64,000 nucleotides of DNA from Nonomuraea coxensis DSM 45129. Its GTDB lineage: Bacteria; Actinomycetota; Actinomycetes; Streptosporangiales; Streptosporangiaceae. Position 1 is the stretch's first letter. Every line of letters begins with the position of its first letter. Shown piece after piece: positions 1 to 9,230 of the stretch. Both the position numbers and the translations under genes were made by a program. Where the stretch lies: contig NZ_CP068985.1 in the NCBI RefSeq assembly GCF_019397265.1, positions 8,241,001-8,305,000 of the forward strand, in the 5' to 3' direction. A model generated the notes under the pieces. It saw only the letters and a list, made by a program, of their open reading frames with translations. It ran no database searches and was not told the origin of the DNA.

Positions 1-519
1 ACGATTCGCACCGACGACGGCACCGGTCGATGGGGGCGTTATCACTTCCAATATTGGCGGCGCGACGGCCTGGAGCTGAAGGGCGGCGACGTTCTCACCG
101 AGTACCCGGCCGGCACAGTGGACTTCGATGCCGTTGCCGCCGACGTGCAGCACTATCTGGGGACGGCTGTACGACCCGGCGACGAAGTCAAGCTGGAACG
201 CCTCCATCCGGAGCCGGTCGGCATGCTGGAAAGCCCGCCATACCTGATCAGGCACGACGGACGGCCGATCGGCACGGCGTCCGAGAAGTTCAGAAGCGAC
301 CTCTTCAAGTTTCTCAAACAGAGTCCGAAGTTCGTACCGCGGTCCTTCCCGGCTCTCATCTCCGGCGTCCACGTCGACGCGGTGGAGACCGTCGCCGGAA
401 ATGAGGCCGCCGGCATCCGCGCCGGGCTCAACCCGCTTGGTGTCTGGCTCGCACCGCGATTGGTCGGACTGTCCACCTTCACTTGGGACAAGAAGGAACC
501 CGATGTCCAAGCACAGTGA
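1..519 (+). CDS. C-terminal part of an unknown gene upstream of drmA (5' end outside window)
   Basis: The frame is open from base 1 and ends at TGA 517-519, so at least 172 C-terminal residues are present and the start lies outside the window. I do not recognise the family. The fragment is soluble-looking, with no membrane segment and no cysteine pairs, and ends in an acidic/polar tail (KKEPDVQAQ). Its last 17 bases overlap the start of the DrmA-like helicase gene, which implies co-transcription and probably translational coupling. It is therefore likely a component of the same island. It could be the end of a methylase, nuclease or specificity protein; nothing visible decides this. Confidence 0.6.
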   Translation, partial: TIRTDDGTGRWGRYHFQYWRRDGLELKGGDVLTEYPAGTVDFDAVAADVQHYLGTAVRPGDEVKLERLHPEPVGMLESPPYLIRHDGRPIGTASEKFRSDLFKFLKQSPKFVPRSFPALISGVHVDAVETVAGNEAAGIRAGLNPLGVWLAPRLVGLSTFTWDKKEPDVQAQ

Positions 520-3500
520 GCACTATGCCTTCCGGACGGAACTGGTCGAACGGCTGCACCTCGACATGATCGGCCCGGTGGGAGGATCAGAGGAGATCCT
601 CAAAGACTCACCGGTCACGTCATATGCGGCCGGCGTGCTCTATCCAGAACGTCGCGACATCACCAAAGTGATCGAGGAGGTCGGGGAACGCGACGTCGAT
701 CTCTCTCCGGAGACGCGCGTCAAAGACGACGTACCCGACACCGGAGTCTCACGAGCGAATGACCAGGCGCCGTCCTCCATGGGGCTGACCTTCGGGGTGG
801 ATCCCACGATCTCCCCGACCATCACGATCACGGTGACCGCCGCCGTCTACGACCCGGTCGACCCTAGCGGACGACCGGTCAAGGCCCAGCGTGCCGAGCG
901 TCGCAGCGTCAAGGAGCAGGAGCTGCGCTGGCGGCGTCGCGAGTTGGACCTCGCCCCGGTTTCGATCGATCTGAGGACTGCAAAAAACCACTCGGAGACC
1001 CTGATACCCGGCGTCGAACTCCGCGTGCGAGTGCGCCCGCCCAAGGACGGCGCCGTCTCCGTCACCGTCGCACTGCTCAACGTGCAGGAGGTCGGGAAGT
1101 TCGATATTCGGGACGCCCATTGTTTGTTCCAACCTCGGATTCACGTCACCGGCGTCGAGGGCGCCAAGCCCTTCGTGGAACGACCCGTACCCGTCGGGGC
1201 GGACGAGACGGAGATCAAGACCAATAGGCTGCTGTACCGCTATGCTCCGAACTTCGCGGTAGGGCACGGGTGCGCGGCTAACTGGGACTGGTCACCTCCG
1301 GCACCCCGTGACGAGGCGCTGCTCAAGGGCTCTCCGGCGGCCGTGGCCGCCATCTGGAGCGAGTTCGTGCCCACGAAGGAAGTGCTGCTCACCGACTCCA
1401 ACCCGGAGATCGACAGCTCGGCTCTCCGTATGCTCGATTTGGCGCGCAAGCCGGATGAGGACGTCCTGCGCGGGCTCCGCGGCTTGGTGAACGGCTACCG
1501 CGCCTGGATCGCGGAGCGAGCCGAGGAGTCGCGACTGCTCGGCGACACGGAGTACGCCGAGGCGGCCAGGGAACAGATCCGGCAGTGCGAGTCGGCCTGC
1601 GATCGCATGGACTCGGGTATCGAAACGCTCAGACGTGTGCCACAGGTCATGACCGCCTTTCGATACGCCAACGAGGCCATGGCCGTCCAGAGAGCCAGGA
1701 CGAGCTGGATCAAGGGCCGCAAGCAGGGCGAGCCGGATGTGGAGATGGGCGTATGGCGACCGTTCCAAATCGCTTTCCTGCTCCTCTCCTTGAACGGCAT
1801 CGTGGATCTCGAGCACGACGACCGGCGTGTCGCCGACCTGCTCTGGTTCCCCACCGGTGGTGGTAAGACCGAGGCTTACCTGGGCATCATCGCTTTCACC
1901 GTCTTCCTGCGCCGACTCCGCAAGGGCGAGGCCGGCGGCGGCGTGACCGCCATCATGCGGTACACCCTCCGCCTGCTCACCCTTCAGCAGTTCGAACGCG
2001 CGGCCACGCTGATCTGCGCCATGGAGATCATCCGCCGCCGAAGGCCGAAGGAACTGGGCGAAGAGACGATCTCCATCGGCATGTGGGTAGGCGCCGCCGC
2101 CACTCCCAACAGGCTCAAGGACGCAGCCGCCAGCCTGAAGAAGCTCAAGGACGGCGCCGAGCTGCACCAGGAGAATCCCGTCCAGCTTCGCTTCTGTCCG
2201 TGGTGCGGTACGGCGATGGGTCCGGACGAATACGAGGTGGACGTCGCCAGCTCTAGAATGCGCATCTTCTGTGCCGATAGGGACTGCGAGTTCCGTGGAG
2301 AGCTGCCTGTTCACGTCGTTGACGAGAAGATCTATGCGGTCAGACCCACTCTGATCATCGCGACAGTGGACAAGTTCGCGCAGATCACCTGGCGTACCGA
2401 GGTCGCGGCGCTTTTCAACAGGGACCGAGAAGGTACAGTTCCTCCGGAGCTGATCGTCCAAGACGAGCTTCACCTGATCTCAGGACCCTTGGGCAGCCTG
2501 ACCGGTCTCTATGAGACCGCGATCGACTATGCCGCCGACCAGCCCAAAGTGATCGCCTCCACCGCCACCATCCGCCGGGCCAAGAGTCAGGTCAAACGTC
2601 TGTTCAACCGAGACGTCGCACAGTTCCCGCCCGCCGGCCTGGACGCGCGCGACTCGTGGTTCGCGGTGGAAACGCCGGCAGAGGACAAGGCGTCACGCCT
2701 CTATGTGGGCCTGCTCGCACCCAACACCAGTCAAGCCACCCTGTTGGTGCGCGCGTATGCGGCGTTGCTCCACCATGCCACCCATATCAACGGCTCGGAC
2801 TCGGTACGGGACGCCTATTGGACGCTGGTCGGTTACTTCAACAGCCTCCGGCTTCTGGCCGCCGCCGAGCTTCAGGTTCTGGACGACGTCCAGGACCGGC
2901 TCAAGCTCTTGGCGGAGCAGCACGGTGCCGAGCTTCGCCAGGCGGACCGGCTCACTGAGCTGACCAGCCGTGTCAAGTCCAGCGACATCCCCAAACGGCT
3001 CAAGGATCTGGAACGCATGCTTCCGGACGAGAGCGTCTTCGACACGGTCCTCGCCACCAACATGATCTCAGTGGGCGTGGACGTCGATCGGCTCGGTCTG
3101 ATGGCGATCATGGGGCAGCCGCAGACCACTGCTGAGTACATCCAGTCGAGCAGCCGCGTCGGTCGTCAGCACCCCGGTCTGGTCGTCGTGCTCTATAACG
3201 CCAACCGATCACGGGACCGTTCTCACTACGAGAGTTTCGTGCCCTACCACTCGGCGCTCTACCGGCAGGTCGAGTCGACCAGCGTCACGCCCTTCTCACC
3301 CCGTGCTCGTGACCGTGCCCTTCACGCCGTCCTGGTGGGAATGGCTCGGCTCATTCATCCGGAGCTCAGGCTCAACGGGGCGGCGGGAAGCATACGAAAG
3401 CACGAGAGCCGTATCGAGGAACTGAAGGATCTCATTCTGTACAGGGCCGGTGCGGTCGATGGGGAGGAAGCGGCTGGCGTCGAGAAGGATCTCAATGAGA

Positions 3501-3703
3501 TCATCGCCCGCTGGACGGACCTGGCGGACGAGAATCCGGACCTGGTCTATGAGGCCAGGCCGCGCTTCAAGCGGAGCGAGACGCGCAACGCCGACGAGGC
3601 GCTTCTCTGCACCTTCACCGATACCGATCTCACGCGAGCATTCCCCACCCTGTGGAGCCTTCGTGATGTCGACGCCGAATCCGATCTTTACCTGGAGCGA
3701 TGA
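503..3703 (+). CDS. drmA: DISARM-type helicase DrmA
   Basis: A 1066-aa superfamily 2 helicase-like ATPase, predicted to act on DNA in anti-phage defence. The ATG at 503 is chosen because AGAAGGA lies just upstream (491-497); the open frame reaches back to 401 without a site. Visible features are Walker A PTGGGKT near residue 450, a four-cysteine Zn-ribbon (CPWCG followed by CADRDC) near 565-600, a DEAH-like QDELHL near 653, motif III STATIRR near 686, and a C-terminal helicase block with GVDVDRLG and SSRVGRQ near 855-890. This order and length match DrmA of DISARM. It overlaps the preceding gene by 17 bp and drmB by 4 bp (ATGA), so the three look like one operon. In known DISARM, DrmA works with DrmB; no DrmC is seen here. 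Confidence 0.85.
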   Translation: MSKHSEHYAFRTELVERLHLDMIGPVGGSEEILKDSPVTSYAAGVLYPERRDITKVIEEVGERDVDLSPETRVKDDVPDTGVSRANDQAPSSMGLTFGVDPTISPTITITVTAAVYDPVDPSGRPVKAQRAERRSVKEQELRWRRRELDLAPVSIDLRTAKNHSETLIPGVELRVRVRPPKDGAVSVTVALLNVQEVGKFDIRDAHCLFQPRIHVTGVEGAKPFVERPVPVGADETEIKTNRLLYRYAPNFAVGHGCAANWDWSPPAPRDEALLKGSPAAVAAIWSEFVPTKEVLLTDSNPEIDSSALRMLDLARKPDEDVLRGLRGLVNGYRAWIAERAEESRLLGDTEYAEAAREQIRQCESACDRMDSGIETLRRVPQVMTAFRYANEAMAVQRARTSWIKGRKQGEPDVEMGVWRPFQIAFLLLSLNGIVDLEHDDRRVADLLWFPTGGGKTEAYLGIIAFTVFLRRLRKGEAGGGVTAIMRYTLRLLTLQQFERAATLICAMEIIRRRRPKELGEETISIGMWVGAAATPNRLKDAAASLKKLKDGAELHQENPVQLRFCPWCGTAMGPDEYEVDVASSRMRIFCADRDCEFRGELPVHVVDEKIYAVRPTLIIATVDKFAQITWRTEVAALFNRDREGTVPPELIVQDELHLISGPLGSLTGLYETAIDYAADQPKVIASTATIRRAKSQVKRLFNRDVAQFPPAGLDARDSWFAVETPAEDKASRLYVGLLAPNTSQATLLVRAYAALLHHATHINGSDSVRDAYWTLVGYFNSLRLLAAAELQVLDDVQDRLKLLAEQHGAELRQADRLTELTSRVKSSDIPKRLKDLERMLPDESVFDTVLATNMISVGVDVDRLGLMAIMGQPQTTAEYIQSSSRVGRQHPGLVVVLYNANRSRDRSHYESFVPYHSALYRQVESTSVTPFSPRARDRALHAVLVGMARLIHPELRLNGAAGSIRKHESRIEELKDLILYRAGAVDGEEAAGVEKDLNEIIARWTDLADENPDLVYEARPRFKRSETRNADEALLCTFTDTDLTRAFPTLWSLRDVDAESDLYLER

Positions 3704-5577
3704 GAATGGCACTGCGGAGCGGACGGACTCGTCAGGCGGGTCGGAACGACGAGGTCACGCGTACACCATTGGGCGCCGTACGACGGGCCCAGACGATCAC
3801 GACATACGGCGTGGGATCGTTGATCGCCATCGAGGATCAGTCGTACATAGTGAGCGGGCTGGACAGCTGGCGAGTATGGCCGTCGGACGTCATTTACGAG
3901 CCACGCCTGCAGCACTGGCTCCGGGTGGCCAGATTCCAACTCCCGCCGGCGGACGAGCCGTCCTCGGGCGATGGCCTCAGGGTTCGGATCTTCCCCGAGG
4001 TGTACTCCTGCGGTGTCTGCAAGAAGCTCCAGGAGTTCAAGCGGTTCGGCTCGCCTCAGGGGAAGAGTGTCTGCGGCTCGTGCGACAAGCCGCTCACACC
4101 GTCACGCTTCGTTGTCGCGTGCGAGAACGGGCACGTAGATGACTTTCCCTATTTCGAGTGGGTTCACAAGAAGACCGCAACCGACCGTGACCTGAGCGAG
4201 AAGGTCAAGCACGAGCTGACCCTGGAGAGCAGCGGTCAGACGGCCTCGCTCCGCTCAGTCGTGATCAAGTGCTCATGCGGTGTACAGCCTGCGTCCCTGG
4301 AGGGCGCCTTCGGCAAGGGTGCGATGCCCGACCTGGGCATCAAGTGTAAGGGGCGGAGGCCATGGCTCGGACGGGACGCCGGCGAACCTGCGTGCAACGC
4401 GACGCCTCGTACGCTGCAGCGAGGCGCTTCGGCGGCCTGGTTCGCGATCACGCGGTCAGCGCTGTCCATCCCCCCGTGGTCGCAGTCGCTGCAGCAGCGA
4501 CTCAACTCGCACTATGAGCTGCTGCGCGTCTTCCTGGAGAGCGGCACGCCCGACTCGGTCATCTTGAAGGCGATCGAGAAGACGGACCTTATGAACGATG
4601 GTCGGTTCACAGCGGAGGAAGTCCTCGCCGCTGTGCACAGGCGTCACGAACTGGAGACGAGCGCCCCACCGGACTCCGATGAGACGGCCTTCATGTTCGA
4701 GTCGGCCAACGCTCTGAGGCGCGAGGAGTACCACCAGCTCTACGACGGCACCCGGATCGTCGCGAGAGACGAGAACTTCGAGTGCGTCCAGGCTTCCGGC
4801 GACGGGAGCGCCCTACCGTACGGGATCAGGCGTTCCATGTTGGTCAAACGGCTGCGCGAGGTGCGGGCGCTCGAGTCGTTCACTCGGGTCACCATGCCGG
4901 ACGCCGCCGGCGGTGACACCCGTCGCGCCGCCATGGCCAAGAGTTCGGTGGACTGGCTGCCGGCGATCGAGGTCAGTGGCGAAGGCGTGTTCCTCGTCGT
5001 TGACGAACAACTCGTACGCGAGTGGGAGCAGCGGCCCGGCCCGGTCACGCGTGCACACCAGATCTGGCTCAATCACACGAGGCTCCTTCGCGAACGTGCG
5101 GCACAGTCCGGAAGCGTGAAGGCACCTGGTGAGATCAAATCCCCGGTGACTCCGCGATATTTGCTTCTTCACACGCTCGCACACGTTCTGATCAACGAGT
5201 GGAGCCTCGACTGCGGCTATCCGGCGGCAGCGTTGCGCGAGCGACTGTACGTGGACCACGACATGGCCGGAGTGCTGATCTACACCGCGACCAGCGACTC
5301 GGCCGGCTCCCTCGGCGGTGTCGTCGCACAAGGCGAGCACCGCAAGCTCTACGAGACCCTCGAATCGGCGCTGGCCCGCGCCGAGTGGTGCTCGCAGGAC
5401 CCACCGTGCATGGAGTCCGAGGCCAGCGGCATCGACAGTCTGAACCTGGCGGCCTGCTACGCCTGCGTTCTGCTTCCCGAGACCAGTTGTGAGACCAACA
5501 ACGTCTTCCTCGACCGGGCCATGTTGATCGGAGCCCCAGACGATCCGGCGACCGGTTTCTTCTACAAAGGTGACTAA
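3700..5577 (+). CDS. drmB: DUF1998 protein DrmB of DISARM
   Basis: A 625-aa protein with the DrmB layout. The N-terminal motif TTYGVGSLIAIED near residues 31-43 is followed by cysteine clusters (CGVCKK and CGSC near 103-128, ACENGHVDDF near 141) that resemble Zn-binding. The DUF1998 signature LLLHTLAHVLINEWSLDCGY lies near 487-506. A last cysteine-rich block near 564-600 includes AACYACVL. The start ATG 3700 overlaps the drmA stop in an ATGA junction, which implies translational coupling. DrmB is the obligate partner of DrmA in DISARM; its biochemistry is less defined than that of the helicase. The DrmA-DrmB pair is intact; decay is only seen in the next gene. Confidence 0.85.
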   Translation: MRMALRSGRTRQAGRNDEVTRTPLGAVRRAQTITTYGVGSLIAIEDQSYIVSGLDSWRVWPSDVIYEPRLQHWLRVARFQLPPADEPSSGDGLRVRIFPEVYSCGVCKKLQEFKRFGSPQGKSVCGSCDKPLTPSRFVVACENGHVDDFPYFEWVHKKTATDRDLSEKVKHELTLESSGQTASLRSVVIKCSCGVQPASLEGAFGKGAMPDLGIKCKGRRPWLGRDAGEPACNATPRTLQRGASAAWFAITRSALSIPPWSQSLQQRLNSHYELLRVFLESGTPDSVILKAIEKTDLMNDGRFTAEEVLAAVHRRHELETSAPPDSDETAFMFESANALRREEYHQLYDGTRIVARDENFECVQASGDGSALPYGIRRSMLVKRLREVRALESFTRVTMPDAAGGDTRRAAMAKSSVDWLPAIEVSGEGVFLVVDEQLVREWEQRPGPVTRAHQIWLNHTRLLRERAAQSGSVKAPGEIKSPVTPRYLLLHTLAHVLINEWSLDCGYPAAALRERLYVDHDMAGVLIYTATSDSAGSLGGVVAQGEHRKLYETLESALARAEWCSQDPPCMESEASGIDSLNLAACYACVLLPETSCETNNVFLDRAMLIGAPDDPATGFFYKGD

Positions 5578-6508
5578 GTAGCACAAATCCCCAGCCGATC
5601 TTGATGCTCGGCCGGGGTGCCGATTCGTTGAGGAGGGCGTATGCCGCGGCTTGGCATCCACCAGGACTTCCTGCAGGACCTCATTAGGCTGGAGCGCCCC
5701 GTCCAGCAGAAGGTCGTCCAAACGATCACCAAGTTCGAACAGACCTCGCATGCCGGCGCGCACCTGGAGAAGCTCAGCGACATCCGAGATGAGCGCTTCA
5801 AGAGCATCCGAATCGACCGCAAATATCGCGGTATCGTGCTGGTACCGCAGGCGGGTGACACCTTCACGTTGCTCCGGGTGGACACCCACGACGAGGCTTA
5901 CGCCTGGGTACGGCATCGCCGCGTGTCGGTGAACATGGTCACCGGATGCATGGAGATCCGTGATGACGCGATCATCGACGACACGATCGAGGGAATGACG
6001 CGGACCTCGTCCGAGACCGTGCGCCTGCTCTTCGAACACGTCTCCGATGCGGACCTGATCCGGTTGGGCATCGACGAACAGATGCTCAGGTTCACTCGGA
6101 TGCTCACCGACGTGGCCATGCTCGAAGCCTTGGACGGCAAGCTGCCACAGATCCAATACGACGTTCTCCTCGGACTCGCCGCGGGCATGTCGCCCGAGGA
6201 GGTCTGGAACGACGTGGTCGGCACGAACGCCGCACCAGAGAAGATCGATCCCGACGATCTGATCGCCGCCACGCAGCGGATGTCGCACAAGGTGGCCCTC
6301 GTGGAAGGGCCGGAAGAACTGATGGAGCTGTTCGCCAAGCCGTTCGCCAGGTGGCGGGTTTACCTGCACCCATTGCAGCGGGAGGCGGCGTACGGGTCCT
6401 ATACCGGAACGGCGCAGGTGACCGGCGGACCCGGCACCGGCAAGACCGTGGTCGCGCTTCACCGTGCCCGGCACCTGGCCCGAGAGGGCGGCCGAGTGCT
6501 GCTGACCA

Positions 6509-6516
6509 CCTTTACC
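6509..6516. repeat. Left copy of ISL3 target-site duplication
   Basis: The sequence cctttacc lies directly before the left inverted repeat and is repeated exactly at 8022-8029. It encodes part of TTFT in the interrupted helicase. Confidence 0.9.
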
Positions 6517-8021
6517 GGCTCTCGGAAGTTAAGCGGGAATGGCGCGGTTTCGACTCTCTCGTGTGGTTGCGCAGCGTGACCGGAGGCGTTGGTTGGCCGG
6601 GTTGCGGAAGCCGTATGCGCAGCGGGCTTCGAGCTTGATGACTCGGTTGGTGCCCTCGCTCTTGGCGTTGGTGATCCCGGTGAGCAGGAACGCCTCGATC
6701 TCCTTCCACCAGGAGGCGACGGTCTCGGCGAGGGTGACGAGTTCGGGCAGGTAGGGATGGTCGGCGCACCAGATGTAGAAGGCGTGCAGGCGGTGGGCGA
6801 TCGTCGAGCGGGCAGGGTTGGTGCGGGCCAGTGCGAGCAGGTATCGCAGTTTCTCCTTGGCGTGCCAGCCGGCCAGGATGTGTCGGCCGTAGGTTCCGAT
6901 CCTGGTCAGGTCGCGTTCCAGGATGGCGATCTGCTCGTCGGTGAGGTCTTCGCGGTTGGAGCGCAGCAGCCGCCGGTGGTCGTATTCGGGATCTCCCGTT
7001 CGGCCGCGACGGTCACGCATCTTCCAGGTCAGGCGGCGGCGCAGGTCGGCGAGCTTGCCGTTGGCCAGTTGCACGAGGTGGAAGTGGTCGACCACGATGA
7101 TCGCGTGGGGCAGGGCGGCGCGGACCGCGCAGCGGAAGGTCTGGCACATGTCGATCGCCACGTGGGTGAGCGCCGTTCGCCATGCCTTTGGGCGGGCGTT
7201 CAACCAGGCCGCCACTGATGTGGAGAGGCGGCCTTCGACCTGGCCGAGCAGTCCCTGGCCGGTGGCCAGGTCGGTGAAGCCGACGTGCCAGCGGTCTGCG
7301 ATCAGCCGGTATTTCCCGGTGTCGGGGTCTTGCTCCCAGCGGGGGCGGCCTCGGCGGATCTCGTCGATGCCGATCACGGGGGTGGGTTCGGGCTGGTCGG
7401 GCAGTACCTCGGTGGCGTAGGCGCGTAGTTCGCGCATCGCGATGGGCCAGGAGAGACGGTGGTCGCGGGCGGCTTGGGTGACGGTGCGGCCGCCGTCGGC
7501 GATCGCGCGTCCGCAGGCGCGGCGTAGCCGGGCGGTCGTCCGCATTCCGGCGCTGACCTGCGGGATCTGCTCGGTGAACGAGCCTCGAGGGCACAGCGGC
7601 TCGCGACAGCTCCACCGGAGTTTGTGCCACAGCAGGGTGTACGGGGAGTCGCCCGCGCGCAGGTCCCGTGGCCGGGTGGCCACCCGTTCCTTGACGGTGA
7701 CGGAGAAGACGCCGCAGGCCGGGCAGGCACGGGCGGATTCGTCGGCGGTGACGACGTGGACGATCCGATGGCCGTCGTGGTCGCGCTCGACCTTGACCAC
7801 GTGCAGGCCCTCCAGATCAAGCAGCAGTGTCGCCTCGGTGGAGGTCTCGATAGGATTGTGCACGCCCGTGGTTCCTTGGGGGTTGACTGCGTAGAGAACA
7901 GTCATGATCCACAAGAGCCACGGGTTTCGCATGTCCGGGTCCGACGCCCCCATCAACCGTCACGTACGGTGACCTTCGAGCGCGAGTCGGCCGGCCATTT
8001 CCCGATCAAGATCGGAGACCC
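6517..8021. mobile_element. ISL3-family insertion sequence, complete, 1505 bp
   Basis: The left end reads ggctctcggaag and the right end, on the opposite strand, reads gggtctccgatc. These are imperfect terminal inverted repeats. They are flanked by an exact 8-bp duplication (cctttacc), the usual target size for ISL3. The element holds one transposase gene on the minus strand. Precise removal restores the frame of the host helicase gene, and the host halves carry no secondary mutations, so the insertion looks recent. Confidence 0.9.
6529..7863 (-). CDS. ISL3-family transposase
   Basis: A DDE transposase of about 444 aa. GTG 7863 is chosen as start because AAGGAA lies about 9 bases upstream; the open frame continues to 7956, with an ATG at 7905 that lacks a clear site. 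The N-terminal third has the CPACG zinc-finger motif of ISL3 enzymes. DDE candidates are the D of IGIDE, the D of VVDHFHLV and the E of SEGTNRVIK. The gene ends 12 bases from the left terminus, is antisense to the disrupted helicase, and appears intact. Confidence 0.9.
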   Translation of the reverse strand: MHNPIETSTEATLLLDLEGLHVVKVERDHDGHRIVHVVTADESARACPACGVFSVTVKERVATRPRDLRAGDSPYTLLWHKLRWSCREPLCPRGSFTEQIPQVSAGMRTTARLRRACGRAIADGGRTVTQAARDHRLSWPIAMRELRAYATEVLPDQPEPTPVIGIDEIRRGRPRWEQDPDTGKYRLIADRWHVGFTDLATGQGLLGQVEGRLSTSVAAWLNARPKAWRTALTHVAIDMCQTFRCAVRAALPHAIIVVDHFHLVQLANGKLADLRRRLTWKMRDRRGRTGDPEYDHRRLLRSNREDLTDEQIAILERDLTRIGTYGRHILAGWHAKEKLRYLLALARTNPARSTIAHRLHAFYIWCADHPYLPELVTLAETVASWWKEIEAFLLTGITNAKSEGTNRVIKLEARCAYGFRNPANQRLRSRCATTRESRNRAIPA

Positions 8022-8029
8022 CCTTTACC
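8022..8029. repeat. Right copy of ISL3 target-site duplication
   Basis: This is an exact second copy of cctttacc directly after the right end of the element. The helicase frame resumes at 8030. Confidence 0.9.
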
Positions 8030-9230
8030 GCGACGCTGGCCCGGTCACTGGCCGAATCGCTGCGGCTGTTGGAGACGGACGACGAAGTACTGGGCCGCAT
8101 CGACGTGCTGACCGTCGATCAGGTGGCTCGCCGGCTGGTCGACGAGCACGTGGGGAAAGCCACCCTTGTCCGAGAGGAGGAGGAGAAGGACATCTGGCGA
8201 CGGATCGTCCGGCGTCGAAGTCTTGACCTCAGCGAGAGATTCCTGCGCGAGGAGTGGCGGCAGGTCGTTCTCGCGCAAGCGATCACGTCCGCCGACGGCT
8301 ATCTACGGGCACGTCGAACAGGTCGCGGACGACGGCTGGGGCCTCTTCAGCGCGCCCAGGTCTGGCGGGCCATCGACGAGTTTCAGCAGGAGTTGACCGA
8401 CCGCAATTACCGTACCTTCGAGTCGACCTGCGTCGAGGCGGTGCGCGTGCTGGCTGAACTGAACGCCCGGCCCTATGACCATGTGATCGTAGACGAGGCG
8501 CAGGACCTGCATCCGGTGCGTTGGCGGGTCCTTCGCGCTGCGGTCGCCGAGGGCCCGAACGACCTGTTCATCGCCAGTGACACCCATCAGCGGATCTACG
8601 ACAATCGTGTGTCCCTCAATTCGATCGGTATCCGGCTCGCCGGTCGCTCGACCAGGCTGAGGATCAACTACCGGACTACCGAGGAGATCCTCAACTGGAG
8701 CTGCGCCATGCTGGCCGGCGAAAAGATCGACGATCTCGATGGAAGGCCGAGCAGCCTGATCGGATGCCGCTCCGAAGTTCATGGTGCCAGGCCGGACCTG
8801 TACGGCGCCCCCACCAAGAACGCCGAGTTGGCTCATCTGGTCGAGATCCTACGAGGCTGGCTTGCCGCCGGAGTGGACCCCGAGGAGATCGGGGTAGCGG
8901 CTCGCTCCGAGACGGTGGGCCAATCGGCCGCAGACGCTCTGATCCGTGCCGGCATCGACGCCTCCTATCTCTCCCGAGACCGCGACGGGCTTGACGGCCA
9001 CGTCCGAGTCACGACCATGCATCGGATGAAAGGGCTGGAATTCCGTTGCGTCGCGGTGATCGGTGTGAGCGCGAGCCAGTTGCCCGCAGCGAACGCGGTC
9101 ACACCGATCGACGAGGATGCGACCACTCATGCAAACGACGTTCAGCGAGAGCGATGTCTGCTCTTCGTGGCCGCCACCCGCGCCCGCGAACGTCTCCACG
9201 TCTCCTGGCACGGCGAACCGAGCGCGTTCC

